From contig NZ_CP041217.1 of assembly GCF_006542275.1 (NCBI RefSeq), forward strand, positions 4,156,501 to 4,220,500: a stretch of 64,000 nt of DNA, in the 5' to 3' direction. The position numbers and the translations under genes are program-made. Of this stretch, positions 63,239 through 64,000 are shown one piece after another. Positions within the stretch are counted from its first letter, which is position 1. Every line of letters starts with the position of its first letter. Origin of the DNA: Saccharibacillus brassicae. GTDB taxonomy: Bacteria; Bacillota; Bacilli; Paenibacillales; Paenibacillaceae. The notes under the pieces are model-generated. The model saw nothing but the letters and a program-made list of their open reading frames with translations. It ran no database searches and had not been told where the DNA came from.

Positions 63239-64000
63239 ACCGAAATTTGTTCAAAGCGCTGGAGACCGCCATTCGCGACACGGCGCTGTTCTACCCGCTG
63301 CTTCTGCTTCTGTCGCTGTACGTGTTCGACTTGTCCCCGTACGTGCTGGCCGGACTGTTCGGTCTCTGCCTCATGGGCGGAGCGGCAGCCGCCGGGGTGC
63401 TCGGCGGGCAGCGGGCTTACGCCGCCGCGCTTGTGCTTCCGCTGGTGTCCGCGCTGCCGATACTCGCGGCGTCAAGCGGGCTCGGGCTGCGCATCGTACC
63501 GCTGCTGCTCCTGCTGTGCGCGGCCGGCGTGCGCGGCGTCTACCGCCTGAACGGGGCGGTGAGCGGGCGCCGCGATACGCCGCTCGTCTTCGCCGGGCTG
63601 CTGGGGGGCATCGTCGTCTATACCGCCGCGCTGCGCCCGGGACTGCTGGAACCGTATGCGTTCTCGGTCTACACGGCCTGCACGGTGACGCTGCTGGTTC
63701 AGCTGCTGCGCTGGAACGAACGCCGGGTACGGGAAGCGATGGGACTGTCGCAGGAAGCGGATCTGCCTTCGGGGCAGCTGCTGCGTATGAACCGGAGCTT
63801 TATGGCTGCCCTGCTGCTGTCGATTGTGCTGATCGGAGGCGCGACGCAGCTGTCCGTCGTGCTGGAATGGCTGTACCGGTTCTGGCTGTTCCTGCTGTAC
63901 GGCGGCGTCGATCTCGATTACGTGCCGGAACCGCCGCCGATTCCCGCCGATCCGGCTTCTCCGGACACCGAAGTCGTCTACGATCTGGAGAACGAAGCGG
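63235..64000 (+). CDS. Membrane protein of the moxR-DUF58 operon, cut by the right edge
   Basis: An open frame from ATG 63235, overlapping the previous stop codon (ATGA), to the window end without a stop: 255 codons. It begins MNRNLFKALETAIRDTALFY and shows about six or seven hydrophobic helices, then a Pro-rich segment (PEPPPIPADPASPD). The layout is like the gene at 60715, so a second DUF58-plus-membrane-protein module is likely. The C-terminal domain lies outside the window. Confidence 0.75.
   Translation, partial: MNRNLFKALETAIRDTALFYPLLLLLSLYVFDLSPYVLAGLFGLCLMGGAAAAGVLGGQRAYAAALVLPLVSALPILAASSGLGLRIVPLLLLLCAAGVRGVYRLNGAVSGRRDTPLVFAGLLGGIVVYTAALRPGLLEPYAFSVYTACTVTLLVQLLRWNERRVREAMGLSQEADLPSGQLLRMNRSFMAALLLSIVLIGGATQLSVVLEWLYRFWLFLLYGGVDLDYVPEPPPIPADPASPDTEVVYDLENEA

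Overview
The window reads as a contiguous piece of a high-GC (my estimate by eye is near 58-60%) Gram-positive chromosome of the Paenibacillaceae. A Saccharibacillus-like or Paenibacillus-like organism fits best. The reasons are strong Bacillus-type Shine-Dalgarno sequences (AAGGAGG), Firmicute regulators (T-box, preQ1-I riboswitch, L20-type leader, PerR/Fur box), the infC-rpmI-rplT and ilvBNC-leu layouts, and proteins that resemble B. subtilis TcyP, YkuU, YtqA/YtqB and YufNOPQ. The genus is an inference. I see no phage, insertion sequence, CRISPR array, rRNA or tRNA.

Layout. 1-712: the first codon of a minus-strand gene cut by the window edge, then two tandem paralogous small hydrophilic proteins behind a sigma-B-like promoter. 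890-4420: a cobalamin riboswitch and a btuFCD vitamin B12/cobinamide ABC transporter. 4566-11054: a chemoreceptor, cystine symporter TcyP, a queuosine-precursor transporter behind a preQ1-I riboswitch, an M24 peptidase and a metallo-beta-lactamase-fold hydrolase. 11194-14441: a promoter, a 29-codon leader ORF and a terminator, followed by an RNA ligase RtcB and AAA+ ATPase gene pair. 14573-18169: a phosphonate/phosphite-type ABC transporter (phnD-phnC-phnE-phnE, minus strand), divergent from a cyclic-nucleotidase/5'-nucleotidase. 20638-29323: a second chemoreceptor, an ApbE lipoprotein, a BCCT betaine transporter, an oxidoreductase, a cyclodeaminase-like protein and two genes I do not recognise.

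29596-42016: an RluA-like protein with an altered catalytic motif, RecQ, a monoacylglycerol-lipase-like hydrolase, the tRNA wobble-uridine pair MnmM/MnmL, a 61-aa orphan, TrmB, a large structured intergenic element, a UgtP/MGDG-synthase-like glycosyltransferase, a PAP2 phosphatase and a membrane GT2 glycosyltransferase with a very long leader. 42069-43494: the IF3-L35-L20 operon with an attenuator-type leader and an ATT start codon for infC. 43821-48621: a nucleoside ABC importer (BMP lipoprotein, double ATPase, two permeases). 48835-57050: T-box-controlled ilvB-ilvN-ilvC-leuA, then an aldo/keto reductase in opposite orientation, then leuB; leuC, leuD and ilvD are not in the window. 57048-57719: a PerR/Fur-like box and a YkuU-like peroxiredoxin. 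57961-64000: a conserved hypothetical protein, then a moxR-DUF58-membrane-DUF58-membrane operon that runs off the right edge.

Most of the window is ordinary core metabolism and transport. The parts most worth a second look are the RtcB/AAA+ pair with its leader, the structured element at 38162-38336, the RluA homologue with Glu in place of the catalytic Asp, the tandem small stress-type proteins, and several well-formed regulatory RNAs and operators.
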